Notes: a model not told the origin generated them from the letters alone. A DNA stretch of 64,000 bases from Rhodobacter sp. SGA-6-6 (GCF_011043545.1 NZ_JAAKGP010000010.1:35584-99583), one strand, 5' to 3'. Shown: positions 8,188-17,233, numbered from the stretch's first letter. Translations and numbers: made by a program.

Positions 8188-8778
8188 CTACCGTCCCAAC
8201 GGCCATTCCTCCAGGATTTCCAGCCGCCCCTCTCCTTGAATGCTCTTGACCAGAGCGAAGCTCTCGACCCGCCAGGACAGCGGCACCGTCAGCACATACC
8301 GTTCGATGGCCGGACCATAGGCCAGCGTCACATGCGCCAGGGTCTTGCCCGGCGGCTTGACCGCAGCGCCGGCCAGGCGCAGCACCTGATAGATCCGCAA
8401 GGCCAACGCATCCTGCGGCTGGGTCGTGGCGCACAGCGCGATGGCCGGATACCCCTTGGGCTTCTGCCCCAGCGTCTCGATCCGGTCGAACACCAGGTCG
8501 AGCGGCGGATGGCGGAACCCCTCCATCGCCGCCTTCACCTGATCGAGGCTCCTCGCCACCGGCCCCCGCTCCTGCACAAGGCCGAGCAGGCTCAGGTGCA
8601 GCGCATCGTGGCGGAAGGCATAACGGTCCGGCAGCCGCGCGGCCAGGTGCTGCCAGTGCCGGAACATGGCCGCCCGGACCTCGGACGGCGGCACGGTGCA
8701 GAAGTAATAGTTGTTCCCGTCCGCCGGCGGCCAGCCCTGCGGTTCCACCTGCGGCAGATGATCGAAAAGATCGCCCAT
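8188..8778 (-). CDS. 2'-5' RNA ligase family protein (2H phosphoesterase)
   Basis: A 2H-superfamily protein that would hydrolyse 2',3'-cyclic phosphodiesters of RNA or ligate/cleave 2'-5' linkages. Both catalytic His motifs are present: HLSLLG in the first half and HVTLAYG in the second. Length from the chosen start is 196 residues, usual for the family. Two starts are possible: the ATG at 8778 (MGDLFDHLP) and an ATG at 8823 that adds 15 residues. Neither has a strong ribosome-binding site, and I prefer the shorter because the extra residues look non-homologous. It stands alone between a convergent flavoprotein gene and the livF-type gene. Confidence 0.75.
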   Translation of the reverse strand: MGDLFDHLPQVEPQGWPPADGNNYYFCTVPPSEVRAAMFRHWQHLAARLPDRYAFRHDALHLSLLGLVQERGPVARSLDQVKAAMEGFRHPPLDLVFDRIETLGQKPKGYPAIALCATTQPQDALALRIYQVLRLAGAAVKPPGKTLAHVTLAYGPAIERYVLTVPLSWRVESFALVKSIQGEGRLEILEEWPLGR

Positions 8779-8855
8779 GCCGGCACTATGGCACAGCCGG
8801 GTCGAGAACAAAAGGGAAACCATCCGGCCGTCGTTCCCCGGATGAGGCGGCGCCC

Positions 8856-9557
8856 TTACAAATAGAGATGCCGGATCGTGTCGTCCTTGAGCAGCGTTTC
8901 GCTGGCGCCGCTGATCGCGATCTGGCCGCGGATCAGCAGGTAGCCGCGCTCGGCGATGGACAGGGCGGTCTCGGCATTCTGCTCGATCAGCAGCACCGCC
9001 TTGCCCTCGTCGCGGATGCGCGCCACGATCTGGAAATATTCGCTGATCAGCCGCGGCGAGAGGCCGAGCGAGGGTTCGTCCATCACCACCAGCCGCGGGT
9101 CGCCGATCAGCGCGCGGGCCAGCGCCACCATCGCCTGCTCGCCGCCCGACATGGTGCCGGCCCCCTGCCCCAGACGCTCTTCGATCCGCGGGAACAGCGC
9201 CGACATCTTCGCCAGCCGGTCCTCGAAATCGAGACCCGGGTTGCGGGCGGCGTCGAAGGCCAGCCGCAGGTTCTCGCGCACCGTCAGGGTGGGGAAAAGC
9301 CGCCGCCCCTCGGGGACGAAGCCGACGCCGAGGCTGGCCAGACGCTCGGGACCGGCCTCCTTCACGTCGCGGCCGGCGATGCGGATCGTGCCGCTGTCGG
9401 CGGGCAGAAGCCCGCAGATCGCGTTGAAGGTGGTGCTTTTCCCGGCGCCGTTCGGGCCGAGCAGACAGACCATCTCGCCCTCGCCCACCCGCAGCGACAC
9501 GTCGCGCAGCATCGGCACCGGGCCATAGCTGGTGCAGACCCTCTCCATCTCAAGCAT
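8856..9557 (-). CDS. Branched-chain amino acid-type ABC transporter ATP-binding protein (LivF-like)
   Basis: The second ATPase of a HAAT-family importer, 233 residues. It shows Walker A GPNGAGKS (about 34-41), the Q-loop region, the signature MSGGEQ and Walker B LVVMDEP, with a following H/Q-type switch (LLIEQN) typical of LivF. It overlaps the livG-like gene by 8 bp and is the last gene of a four-gene minus-strand operon H-M-G-F. The binding-protein gene diverges on the other strand. Substrate cannot be read from the ATPase; the adjacent monooxygenase cluster suggests the importer feeds that pathway. Confidence 0.9.
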   Translation of the reverse strand: MLEMERVCTSYGPVPMLRDVSLRVGEGEMVCLLGPNGAGKSTTFNAICGLLPADSGTIRIAGRDVKEAGPERLASLGVGFVPEGRRLFPTLTVRENLRLAFDAARNPGLDFEDRLAKMSALFPRIEERLGQGAGTMSGGEQAMVALARALIGDPRLVVMDEPSLGLSPRLISEYFQIVARIRDEGKAVLLIEQNAETALSIAERGYLLIRGQIAISGASETLLKDDTIRHLYL

Positions 9558-10338
9558 GTTCTGCCGCCTTCTGTCCGAGATAGGCTTCCTGCACGCGCGG
9601 CATCAGCCGCACGTCGGCGAAATCGCCCTCGGCGATCTTGCGGCCGTAGTCGATCACCGCCACCCGGTCGGGCAGCGCCGCGACCAGCCGCATGTCGTGC
9701 TCGATGATCAGGAACGACAGGCCCGGCCGTTCCGCCATCACCCGGCGCACATCGGCCATCAGCGCGTCGGTGTCGCGGTCGTCCATCCCGGACGACGGCT
9801 CGTCCAGCATGATCACCCGCGCGTCGGAGGCCAGCGCCCGGGCGATTTCCAGCCGCCGCCGGTCGGCCTGGGGCAGCGCGCCGGCCAGCGTGTTGCGCCG
9901 GGCATGGAGATCGGGCGAGATCGCCCGGATCAGCTCGCCCGCCTTCTCCGCAGCGGCCTCCAGCTCGGCCCGCGCCTTGCCGGGGCGCAAGAGCGCATCC
10001 AGCACGCCGGATTTCGTCCGGCTGTGCATCCCGATCACCACATTGTCGATCAGCGTCAGGTCGTTGAACAGCCGGCTCGACTGGAAGGTGCGCGCGATCC
10101 CGGCGGCGGCGATCCTGTGCGCCGGCCAGCCGGTGATGTCGCGCCCGTCCAGATGCACCGTCCCCGCCGAGGGGCGGTAGATGCCCGAGATCATGTTGAA
10201 CAGCGTCGATTTCCCGGCGCCGTTGGGGCCGATGATGCAGAGCACCTCGGAGGGGTTCAGCGCCAGATCCACCTCGCAGACCGCGACGAGGCCGCCGAAG
10301 CGGATCGTCAGGCCGCGGACTTCCAGCAGAGGGGTCAT
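9550..10338 (-). CDS. Branched-chain amino acid-type ABC transporter ATP-binding protein (LivG-like)
   Basis: A 262-residue ATPase with Walker A GPNGAGKS, Walker B VIMLDEP and the IEHDM switch. The signature position reads LPQADRRRLE rather than the usual LSxGQ-type motif (LPYGQQRRLE in many LivG proteins), a mild degeneration worth noting. The C-terminal segment after residue 220 is the LivG-type extension ending in the YLG motif. It is translationally coupled at both ends: 4-bp overlap with the permease upstream and 8-bp overlap with the livF-like gene downstream. It should energise the LivHM permease pair. Confidence 0.88.
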   Translation of the reverse strand: MTPLLEVRGLTIRFGGLVAVCEVDLALNPSEVLCIIGPNGAGKSTLFNMISGIYRPSAGTVHLDGRDITGWPAHRIAAAGIARTFQSSRLFNDLTLIDNVVIGMHSRTKSGVLDALLRPGKARAELEAAAEKAGELIRAISPDLHARRNTLAGALPQADRRRLEIARALASDARVIMLDEPSSGMDDRDTDALMADVRRVMAERPGLSFLIIEHDMRLVAALPDRVAVIDYGRKIAEGDFADVRLMPRVQEAYLGQKAAEHA

Positions 10339-11525
10339 CTGTGCTCTCCGTAGTTGCGGGCGCGCTGCGGGAACAGACCCTGCGGGCGCAGGATCAGGAA
10401 CAGGATCACCACCACGCCGACGAAGAGCAGCCGGTAGTCCGAGAAGATCCGCAGCTTCTCGGGCAGCATGGTCAGGAAGAAGGCGCCGATGATCACGCCG
10501 AGCGTGTTGTCCATGCCGCCGACGATCACCATGGTCATGATGGTGACCGAGACCAGGAAGGTGAAATTGTCGGGCGAGATGTAGCTGACGTAGAAGGCGT
10601 AGATCGTGCCCGCGAAGGCGGCGAGGAAGGCGTCCACCCCGAAGGCCAGCATCTTGAACCAGACCACGTCGATGCCCTGGCAGCGCGCCGCCAGCGGATC
10701 GGCGCGCAAGGCATTCCAGGCCAGCCCCACCCGGCTTTCGTGCAGGCGCTTGGCGCAGACGATGGACAGGCCCACCAGCGCGGCGGAAAGGTAGTAGAAA
10801 TTCGCCTGGCTCGGCAGGCGGAAGCCGAAGGCCTCGATGGGCCTTGCGAAGGAATGGCCGAACAGCTCCGGCGCCGGGATGCCGACAAGCCCGTTCGGCC
10901 CGCCGGTCCAGTCGAAGTTGTTCAGGAGTTGATGCACGACGATGCCGAAGGCGATGGTCACCAGCGCCAGATAGCTTTCCTTCGTCCGCATCGAGGGAAA
11001 GCCCAGCAGGAAGCCGAAGGCCGTCGCCACCACCGCCGCCACCGGCAGCGTCAGCCAGAACGACACGCCGAAGTTCAGCGCCAGCAGCGCCGAGGTATAG
11101 GCGCCGATGCCGTAGGAGGCGCCGGTGGCGAAGTTCGGGATATTGGCGCTGCCGAGCTGGAAGTTCAGCGCCAGCGCCAGCACCGCGTAAAGCATCGAGA
11201 CGATCAGCAGGTGGAAGGCATAGCCCGATCCCTGCAGGAAGAAGGGATAGATCAGCACGATCACGGCGCCCAGCAGGGTGGCGAAGCGCTTGCGGTCGTG
11301 GAAGGCGGCAACGATCCGCTCTTCCAGCGCGGGGCGCAGTTGCAGCGCGGCGAAGATCCCTCCCATCAACGCCAGCAGCGCCACGATCACCGCGGTCCTG
11401 TCGCTCAGCAGGAAGGACCAGAGCAGGATCGCGCTGCCCAGTTCCACCCCGGCCACGATGGCGAGATCGGCGGAAGGGCCGTTGCGGCGGACGAGGGCGG
11501 AGGTTGCCTGTGCGGTATCGGCCAT
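10335..11525 (-). CDS. Branched-chain amino acid-type ABC transporter permease (LivM-like)
   Basis: A 396-residue polytopic inner-membrane permease. It has 10 or more hydrophobic helices, the family NFQLGSANIPNFATGA segment near residue 125 and the C-terminal GGMDNTLGVIIGA motif near residue 345 that contacts the ATPases. The N-terminal about 90 residues form an extra helical region usual for LivM. It overlaps the livG-like gene by 4 bp and starts 4 bp after the livH-like stop, so the operon is very compact. Confidence 0.9.
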   Translation of the reverse strand: MADTAQATSALVRRNGPSADLAIVAGVELGSAILLWSFLLSDRTAVIVALLALMGGIFAALQLRPALEERIVAAFHDRKRFATLLGAVIVLIYPFFLQGSGYAFHLLIVSMLYAVLALALNFQLGSANIPNFATGASYGIGAYTSALLALNFGVSFWLTLPVAAVVATAFGFLLGFPSMRTKESYLALVTIAFGIVVHQLLNNFDWTGGPNGLVGIPAPELFGHSFARPIEAFGFRLPSQANFYYLSAALVGLSIVCAKRLHESRVGLAWNALRADPLAARCQGIDVVWFKMLAFGVDAFLAAFAGTIYAFYVSYISPDNFTFLVSVTIMTMVIVGGMDNTLGVIIGAFFLTMLPEKLRIFSDYRLLFVGVVVILFLILRPQGLFPQRARNYGEHR

Positions 11526-11529
11526 CGGG

Positions 11530-12447
11530 TCAGACCTTCTCGAACACGGGTTTGCCGAGGATGCCCGAGGGCTTCAGCACCAGGACCCCGATCACCAGCA
11601 GGAAGATGAACACCAGCCGGTAGGAGGCGCCGTCCGGCACCGCGATCTGCACCAGCATGTCGATCCCGGCGATCAGCAGGCTGCCGAGGATCGCGCCCTG
11701 CATCGAGCCGAGCCCGCCGATCACCGCCGCCGAGAAGCCGATCAGGCCAAGCTGCACGCCGTAGTCGAACCGCACCACGCCGGCATGGCTGACGAAGAAC
11801 ACCGCCCCCACCGCGCCCACGGCCGAGGCGATGAAGAAGGTCACGGCGAAGATCCGGTTGGGGCGGATCGCCATCAGCCGGGCGACGGCGCGGTCCTCGG
11901 CCACGGCGCGGATGCGCACCCCGACCGGCGTGTGGTTCAGCAAGGCGAAGAGCGCGATCACCGTCAGCACGCTGACCGCGATCACGATCAGGCTGAACAC
12001 CGGCACCACGATGTCGCCCAGCCGGATCACATCCGTGGCGATGGCGGGAAACGGCTTCGGGTTCGACCCTTGCGGATAAAGCGTGCGGATCAGCTCGCGG
12101 ATCACGGTGCCGAGCGCGACCGTGGCCACCAGCGCCATCATCGCCGGCGCCGCGCGGAAGCGCCGGATCACCAGCCAGTCCAGCAGCACACCAAGAAGCC
12201 CGATCGCCGCCATCGAGATCAGGATCGCCAGCAGAAGCGCCCCCGTCCCCGTCAGCGGCACCGCCCAGGCGGCGACGGCCTGGATCGCCGCCAGCGCGAC
12301 GAAGGGAGCGGCCATCGACACGTCGCCATGCGAGAAATGGATCACGTCGAGCACGCCGAACAACAGGCTGAAGCCAAGCGCGATCAAGGTGTAGATGCTG
12401 CCGAGCACCAGCCAGTTCAGCAGATGCTGCGCGAGCAGAGCGTCCAT
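11530..12447 (-). CDS. Branched-chain amino acid-type ABC transporter permease (LivH-like)
   Basis: A 305-residue permease, first gene of the importer operon. Features are the N-terminal LGSIYTLIALGFSLLFGVLDVIHFSHGD segment (the conserved FxHG loop of LivH), about eight membrane helices, and the GGLGSMQGAILGSL coupling motif near residue 230. The ATG at 12447 faces the binding-protein gene across a 258-bp divergent promoter region. Function as half of the translocation channel is secure; substrate is open. Confidence 0.9.
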   Translation of the reverse strand: MDALLAQHLLNWLVLGSIYTLIALGFSLLFGVLDVIHFSHGDVSMAAPFVALAAIQAVAAWAVPLTGTGALLLAILISMAAIGLLGVLLDWLVIRRFRAAPAMMALVATVALGTVIRELIRTLYPQGSNPKPFPAIATDVIRLGDIVVPVFSLIVIAVSVLTVIALFALLNHTPVGVRIRAVAEDRAVARLMAIRPNRIFAVTFFIASAVGAVGAVFFVSHAGVVRFDYGVQLGLIGFSAAVIGGLGSMQGAILGSLLIAGIDMLVQIAVPDGASYRLVFIFLLVIGVLVLKPSGILGKPVFEKV

Positions 12448-12705
12448 CCGGAATCCTCCCGAGTTTATATGCCGCGGCTGTTTTGTGACTCCGAATAGTC
12501 GCTGGCCGTCCTTCGGGGCAAAGGAAAAGGCTCATTTCACACCAAGGTTTTTCTGAGGCAGCAGATCAGAATTTGCGACTTTCTGACGCAGACCCGATCC
12601 AACACTCTGCACGGGCAGAACAGCGCAGCCGGCGGGCTGGTGCGGCGGCATTCCGGCCGGTCCGCCCGGAAGAAACGTCCACGAAAAAGCTACAGGGAGT
12701 TGCTC
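12448..12705. promoter_or_regulatory. Divergent promoter region between permease operon and binding-protein gene
   Basis: A 258-bp gene-free stretch separating livH-like (minus) from the periplasmic binding protein (plus). It contains an AT-rich TTTATATG patch at about 12464 close to the permease start and the AGGGAG ribosome-binding site (12694-12699) of the binding-protein gene. I could not define -35/-10 boxes with confidence. Confidence 0.4.
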
Positions 12706-13839
12706 ATGTCTTACGCGAACACCAGCCGCCGGTCGGTCCTGACCGGCCTGATCCTTTCCGCCGCCCTGGCGGCCGCGCCTGCCTTCGCGCAGGACAAGCC
12801 GGTGATTAAGCTCGGCTTCATCGGCCCGCTCAGCGGCGGCAACGCCCAGCAGGGCCTCGGGGCGCAGAACGGCTTCCTGCTGGCCATCGAACAGGCCAAT
12901 GCCGGGGATTACCCCTTCACCGTCGAGGGTGTGGTGCTCGACGATGCCTCGGACCCGCAGACCGGCGTCTCGGCGGCGATGAAGCTGGTCAACGACCCCG
13001 ACGTGGTCGCGGCGACCGGCCACTGGAACAGCCCGGTCGCGCTGGCGACCATGCCGGTCTTCAGCCGGGCGCAGATGCCGATGATCGTCTGGGGCGCGAT
13101 CAGCCCGAAGATCACCGAGCAGAACCTGCCCGAGATCACCCGCGTCACCCCCACGCTCGTCACCGAGAACAAGCCGCTGGCGGAATGGGCGGCGACGGAC
13201 CTGGGCGCGAAGAAGATCGCCATCATCGCCGACACCAGCGACTACGGCACCGCCAACACCGCCGCCTTCCGCGAGTTCTTCACCGCCGCCGGCGGCGAGG
13301 TCGTGTCCGAGGACCTGTTTCCGGTGGGCACCATCGACTTCCGCGCCACGCTGACCAAGCTGCGCGACGCGGCCCCCGATGCGGTCTATTTCGGCGGCGT
13401 CATCGCCGAGGCGGGCATCCTGCGCAAGCAGATGGCCGAGGTCGGGCTGGAGGTGCCGATGATCGGCATTTCGGGCTTCTACGATCCGGAATTCATCGCG
13501 CTGGCCGGTCCCGCGGCGGAAGGCACGATGGTCAGCTACCCGGCGGCGCAGTCGAACCCCAAGCTCGACAAGCTGAACACGGATTACGAGGCCCGCGGCT
13601 TCGCCGAGGCCTCCAGCCCCTACACCAAATACGCCTATGACGCGACCAACATCCTGCTGACCGCCATCGCCGAGACCGGGATCGAGGACAAGGCGGCGCT
13701 GGCGCAGGCCATCCGCGCGATCAGCTACGACGGCGTTCTGGGCGTGACCACCTTCGACGAGACCGGACAGACCCAGATCCCGGTCGCCATCGAGATCAAG
13801 GAAGTGAAGGACGGCGCCTGGGTCACCCGCGGCCAGTAA
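12706..13839 (+). CDS. ABC transporter substrate-binding protein (periplasmic, LivK/amide type)
   Basis: A 377-residue periplasmic ligand-binding protein of the Peripla_BP_6 family that delivers substrate to the divergent LivHMGF-type importer. The signal peptide (residues 1-28) carries SRRSVLTG, which resembles a Tat motif, and ends AFA before QDK. The mature protein begins IKLGFIGPLSGG, the usual first strand. The ATG at 12706 lies 6 nt from AGGGAG; the open frame continues upstream to 12640, but that part is basic and not signal-like. A 14-bp hairpin follows the stop. The monooxygenase gene lies 174 bp downstream, suggesting a joint uptake and oxidation route. Confidence 0.9.
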   Translation: MSYANTSRRSVLTGLILSAALAAAPAFAQDKPVIKLGFIGPLSGGNAQQGLGAQNGFLLAIEQANAGDYPFTVEGVVLDDASDPQTGVSAAMKLVNDPDVVAATGHWNSPVALATMPVFSRAQMPMIVWGAISPKITEQNLPEITRVTPTLVTENKPLAEWAATDLGAKKIAIIADTSDYGTANTAAFREFFTAAGGEVVSEDLFPVGTIDFRATLTKLRDAAPDAVYFGGVIAEAGILRKQMAEVGLEVPMIGISGFYDPEFIALAGPAAEGTMVSYPAAQSNPKLDKLNTDYEARGFAEASSPYTKYAYDATNILLTAIAETGIEDKAALAQAIRAISYDGVLGVTTFDETGQTQIPVAIEIKEVKDGAWVTRGQ

Positions 13840-13846
13840 GGGACTG

Positions 13847-13879
13847 CCGATGCCGGCGCCCCTGCGGCGCCGGCATCGG
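13847..13879 (+). terminator. Hairpin after the binding-protein gene
   Basis: A perfect 14-bp stem (13847-13860 and 13866-13879) closes a 5-nt loop 7 bp after the stop codon. No T-run follows, so it may act as an mRNA 3'-end stabiliser or a partial terminator before the monooxygenase gene. Confidence 0.6.
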
Positions 13880-13899
13880 AAAAACTGCGGCGCAGCCAC

Positions 13900-13925
13900 G
13901 GAAACCCTTATTTTCCAGGCGCCTG
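13900..13925 (+). promoter_or_regulatory. Candidate operator upstream of the monooxygenase gene
   Basis: GGAAA and TTTCC form an inverted repeat over 13900-13916, immediately followed by the perfect palindrome CAGGCGCCTG (13916-13925). The position, about 90-115 bp before the monooxygenase start, suits a LysR-type activator site, and a LysR gene lies in the same cluster. Speculative. Confidence 0.3.
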
Positions 13926-14013
13926 CGGTCCGTGCCAGAATGACCCGAAGCCCCGGCCCCAGTGGCTTTGCGGCGACATCCGAAACCTCCGACAGACGAA
14001 AAAGGACAAAACC

Positions 14014-15546
14014 ATGATCAGGACAGGTCAGGAATACCGGGACTCGATCCGCGACGGCCGGCGCATCTGGATCAACGGCGAGCGCGTCGCCGATGTGACC
14101 GCCCATCCGATGTTCAAGCCGCTGGTCGACATCCGCGCCCGCATCTTCGACATGCAGCACGAAGCCGAGCATCAGGAGTTGATGACCGTTACCCAAGACG
14201 GCGAGCGCAACGCGCTAGGTTCCGCCCTGCCCTATACCCAGGACGACTGGTGGTCGAAGCGCCGCGCCACCGACCACATGCTGAACCAGATCGGCGGCGT
14301 CGTCACCCGCGTCGGCGACGAGACGGTGGGCGAGATGTGGTCGCTCTACGACGGCCAGGACGTGCTGAACGAGGTCGATCCGCAATTCTCGAAGAACATC
14401 GAGACCCATATCCACCGGGTGCTGAAGGAAGACCCCTTCCACGTCTCGGCCAATACCGACCCGAAGGGCGACCGCTCCAAGGCGCCGCAGGACCAGGACC
14501 CCGACATGCTGCTGCATGTGGTGAAGGAGACCGACGCCGGGATCGTGGTGCGGGGCGCGAAATACGAGACCGCGGCGGCCTATGCCAACCAGGCCTTCAC
14601 CAAGCCCACCATCGCCAATTGGGGCAACAACGCGCTGTCCGACTATGCCGTGGGCTTCATCTGCGACCTGGGCAGCCCGAACCTGCGCTTCATCTGCCGC
14701 ACCGGCTTCGCCGGCCGCGCCGATGCCCGCGACTATCCGCTGGCGAACAAGTTCGACGAGGTCGACACCATCGTCATCTTCGACGACGTGCTGATCCCGT
14801 GGGAGAACGTGCTGTTCTACCGCCACACCAAGGCAGCGACCTTCATCCGCGCCACTCTGCACCGCTATTCGGCCTTCGCCTTCGTCCAGCGCAACCTGAA
14901 GCTGGCCGACATGATGATCGGCGCGGCGCTGTTCAACGCCCGCCAGACCGGCCTCGACAAGCAGCAGGCGGTGCAGGAGAAGCTGGCGCAACTCGCGGTC
15001 TACCGCGAGGGGATCAACGCCCATCTGACCGCCTCGATCGCTCTGGGTGAGCGCTCGCCCGCCGGGCTGATGATGCCGAACCAGTCGCTGCTTTACACCG
15101 GCCGCGTGCTGGCCTGCAGCCAGCTGCACGAGATGATGCATATCGCCCGCGAACTCTGCGGCGGCCAGATCTGCGTCACCCCGGACGTGGCCTCGTTCGA
15201 GAATCCCGAGACCAAGCCCTGGCTGGATAAATTCTACACCATCAACGAGGAATGGGTGGCCGAGGATCGCCGCAAGCTCTTGGCCTTCGCCCGCGACATG
15301 CTGAACTCGGACTATGCCGGCCACCGGCTGACCTTCCAGCTGTTCGCGCAAAGCCCGCCCTTCGCCCATCTCGCCGCGGTCTACCGCAACTTCGACTGGG
15401 ACGGGCCTTTGGCCTTCGTGAAAGAGGCCGCGGGGCTCTCGGACACGGTGATGGGCGGACGGACGCTTTCGCCCGGCGACAGCGCGATTTCCAGCTGGTT
15501 CTCGCCCGACATCTCGACCCACGCCAAGCGCACCGCCGCCGAGTGA
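14014..15546 (+). CDS. 4-hydroxyphenylacetate 3-hydroxylase family (HpaB-type) FADH2-dependent monooxygenase
   Basis: A 510-residue oxygenase component of a two-component flavin monooxygenase. The N-terminal segment YRDSIRDGRRIWINGERV (residues 8-25) is a hallmark of the HpaB N-domain. The C-terminal domain after about residue 285 contains the helix bundle with GGQICVTPD. Such enzymes use FADH2 delivered by a separate reductase to hydroxylate aromatic or heteroaromatic compounds; some relatives act on CoA thioesters. The ATG follows an AAAGGA site. It heads a plus-strand series with a Rid protein, DUF1028, DUF6455, LysR and a flavin reductase, which together supply reductase and control. Substrate unknown. 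Confidence 0.87.
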   Translation: MIRTGQEYRDSIRDGRRIWINGERVADVTAHPMFKPLVDIRARIFDMQHEAEHQELMTVTQDGERNALGSALPYTQDDWWSKRRATDHMLNQIGGVVTRVGDETVGEMWSLYDGQDVLNEVDPQFSKNIETHIHRVLKEDPFHVSANTDPKGDRSKAPQDQDPDMLLHVVKETDAGIVVRGAKYETAAAYANQAFTKPTIANWGNNALSDYAVGFICDLGSPNLRFICRTGFAGRADARDYPLANKFDEVDTIVIFDDVLIPWENVLFYRHTKAATFIRATLHRYSAFAFVQRNLKLADMMIGAALFNARQTGLDKQQAVQEKLAQLAVYREGINAHLTASIALGERSPAGLMMPNQSLLYTGRVLACSQLHEMMHIARELCGGQICVTPDVASFENPETKPWLDKFYTINEEWVAEDRRKLLAFARDMLNSDYAGHRLTFQLFAQSPPFAHLAAVYRNFDWDGPLAFVKEAAGLSDTVMGGRTLSPGDSAISSWFSPDISTHAKRTAAE

Positions 15547-15609
15547 CCCTTCTGCGGCGCCCGTCACGGGCGCCGCCTGCCGATCAAACCCAACCGGAAG
15601 CACAGACAG

Positions 15610-16029
15610 ATGATCCACAAGCGCCTTCGCCCCTTCAATACGAAGCAGACCTACCCCGAGCAGAAGCTGGACAACGATCTCAGCCAGGGCGTGGTCGCCC
15701 GCGGCACCATGGTCTTCCTGCGCGGCCAGGTCGCCCAGGACCTCGACACCCGCGAGTCGCTGCATACCGGCGATCCGGGCAAGCAGACCGAAAAGACCAT
15801 GCAGAACATCAAGATGCTGCTGGAGGAAGCCGGCAGCCATATGGACCACATCTGCCGCATCGTGGTCTACCTGACCGACATCCGCTACCGCGAGGCGGTC
15901 TATCAGGAGATGGGCAAATGGCTGAAGGGTGTGCATCCCTGCTCGACCGGGATCGTGGTGCCGGCGCTGGCGCGGCCCGAATGGGTGGTCGAGATCGAGG
16001 TGACCGCCGTCATCCCCGACGCCGCCTGA
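15610..16029 (+). CDS. Rid-family protein (YjgF/YER057c/UK114 superfamily)
   Basis: A 139-residue Rid-superfamily protein. Archetypal RidA hydrolyses reactive enamines and imines and forms trimers. The core VFLRGQVAQDLDT, the MLLEEAGSHMDHICR region and the final VVEIEVTA strand fit the fold. The catalytic Arg of RidA (in the PAR motif) is replaced: the equivalent segment reads PCST, giving Ser. It therefore belongs to a Rid subgroup that may have another chemistry, such as ring or amide opening after oxygenation. It lies 63 bp after the monooxygenase and 13 bp before the DUF1028 gene, so joint function is likely. Confidence 0.87.
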   Translation: MIHKRLRPFNTKQTYPEQKLDNDLSQGVVARGTMVFLRGQVAQDLDTRESLHTGDPGKQTEKTMQNIKMLLEEAGSHMDHICRIVVYLTDIRYREAVYQEMGKWLKGVHPCSTGIVVPALARPEWVVEIEVTAVIPDAA

Positions 16030-16042
16030 GCGGAGGGGAGCC

Positions 16043-16720
16043 ATGACCTTCTCGATCTCGGCCCGCTGCCCCGACACCGGCATGTTCGGCATCGCGGTCT
16101 CGTCCTCGTCGCCCTGCGTGGCGGCGCGCTGCGCCCATGCCCGCGCAGGCGTCGGCGCGGTGGCGACGCAGAACGTGACCGACCCGCGCCTTGGCCCGAA
16201 GGGGCTGGACCTTATGGCATCGGGCTTTTCGGCGGAAGCGGCGCTGGAGGCGCTGAAACGCGACGCCCCGCATCTGGAATACCGCCAGCTTGCGCTGGTG
16301 GATGCGCAGGGGCGGACGGCCTCCTTCTCCGGCGCGAACACGCTCGGCACCCATCGGGTGGCGACCGGGCCGGGGGTGATCGCGGCGGGGAACCTGCTGT
16401 CGCATCCGGGGGTGCCCGAGGCGATGGTCGCCGCCTTCACCGCGGGCGTGGGCCAGCCGCTCGGCGACCGGCTGCTTGCCGCGATGCGCGCGGCCGAGGA
16501 GGCGGGCGGCGAGGAAGGGCCGGTCCATTCGGTCGGCATGATCCTGGTGCGCGACGTGGCCTGGCCGGTCGCCGATCTGCGGGTGGACTGGGCCGATGAA
16601 GACCCGATTGCGGAAATCTCGGCCCTGTGGGACCGCTGGAAGGGCGAGATGGAGGCCTATGTCTCGCGCGCGCTGAACCCGTCGCAGGCGCCCAGCTACG
16701 GCGTGCCCGGCGATATGTGA
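16043..16720 (+). CDS. DUF1028 domain-containing protein (Ntn-hydrolase-like)
   Basis: A 225-residue DUF1028 protein. This family has an N-terminal-nucleophile-like fold and no firmly established activity. The product begins MTFSISARCPDTGMFG and has the family segments VGAVATQNVTDPRLGPKG (about 44-61) and NLLSHPGVPEAM near 120. The frequent genomic association of DUF1028 with Rid proteins and amidohydrolases suggests hydrolysis of an amide or imide intermediate. Here it follows the Rid gene by 13 bp in the monooxygenase cluster, which supports a catabolic role. Activity is inference. Confidence 0.87.
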   Translation: MTFSISARCPDTGMFGIAVSSSSPCVAARCAHARAGVGAVATQNVTDPRLGPKGLDLMASGFSAEAALEALKRDAPHLEYRQLALVDAQGRTASFSGANTLGTHRVATGPGVIAAGNLLSHPGVPEAMVAAFTAGVGQPLGDRLLAAMRAAEEAGGEEGPVHSVGMILVRDVAWPVADLRVDWADEDPIAEISALWDRWKGEMEAYVSRALNPSQAPSYGVPGDM

Positions 16721-16861
16721 CCTGCGGCAGGGGGCGGCGACGCCCCCTGCCCCGCCTATCGGAAAAGCCGAAGCCCTGCCTCCGATCATGCTGCTTCCGC
16801 AGCGGCGCGCCAGGGCGCAGTCTGATCCCCGGAAACGTGCCTGCGATCTGGGAGGATGACG

Positions 16862-17233
16862 ATGATCGGGATCAAGCGCATGATGCAGAACCTTCGCCGC
16901 AGGGTCGCGGAGCACCGCAATGCCGGCCGGATGAACGACGCGGCCTGCCGCGATTTCGGCATGAGCACCAACGATCTGGCGGCCGCGATCACCATGAAGA
17001 CCGACATGCCCGACCGGATGCGGCGGATGTCGGCGGTCTTCGGCGCAGCCTCTGCCCTGTCCCGGACCGACCGCTGGCAGCTTTTCGACATGGCCCGGAC
17101 CTGCGACGGCTGCCGGCACCGGCGCGCCTGCGCTCGCGTGCTCGACGGGGATGGCCTGACCGGGCCGCAGGATGTAGCCTTCTGCCCCAATGCGGGCGAA
17201 TATCGCGCGATGGCGGCGCATGGGGCCGGCTGA
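16862..17233 (+). CDS. DUF6455 family protein, Cys-rich
   Basis: A small 123-residue protein matching the DUF6455 pattern as I recall it: a helical N-terminus, then a C-terminal Cys cluster CDGCRHRRAC (about residues 79-88) and FCPNA near residue 108. Four Cys residues could bind a metal. The start at 16862 lies 6 nt from a perfect GGAGG; the ATG at 16856 abuts that site directly and cannot use it. The gene is 141 bp after DUF1028 and 67 bp before the LysR gene, but DUF6455 genes occur in many contexts in Rhodobacterales, so it may be a bystander. Function unknown. Confidence 0.75.
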   Translation: MIGIKRMMQNLRRRVAEHRNAGRMNDAACRDFGMSTNDLAAAITMKTDMPDRMRRMSAVFGAASALSRTDRWQLFDMARTCDGCRHRRACARVLDGDGLTGPQDVAFCPNAGEYRAMAAHGAG

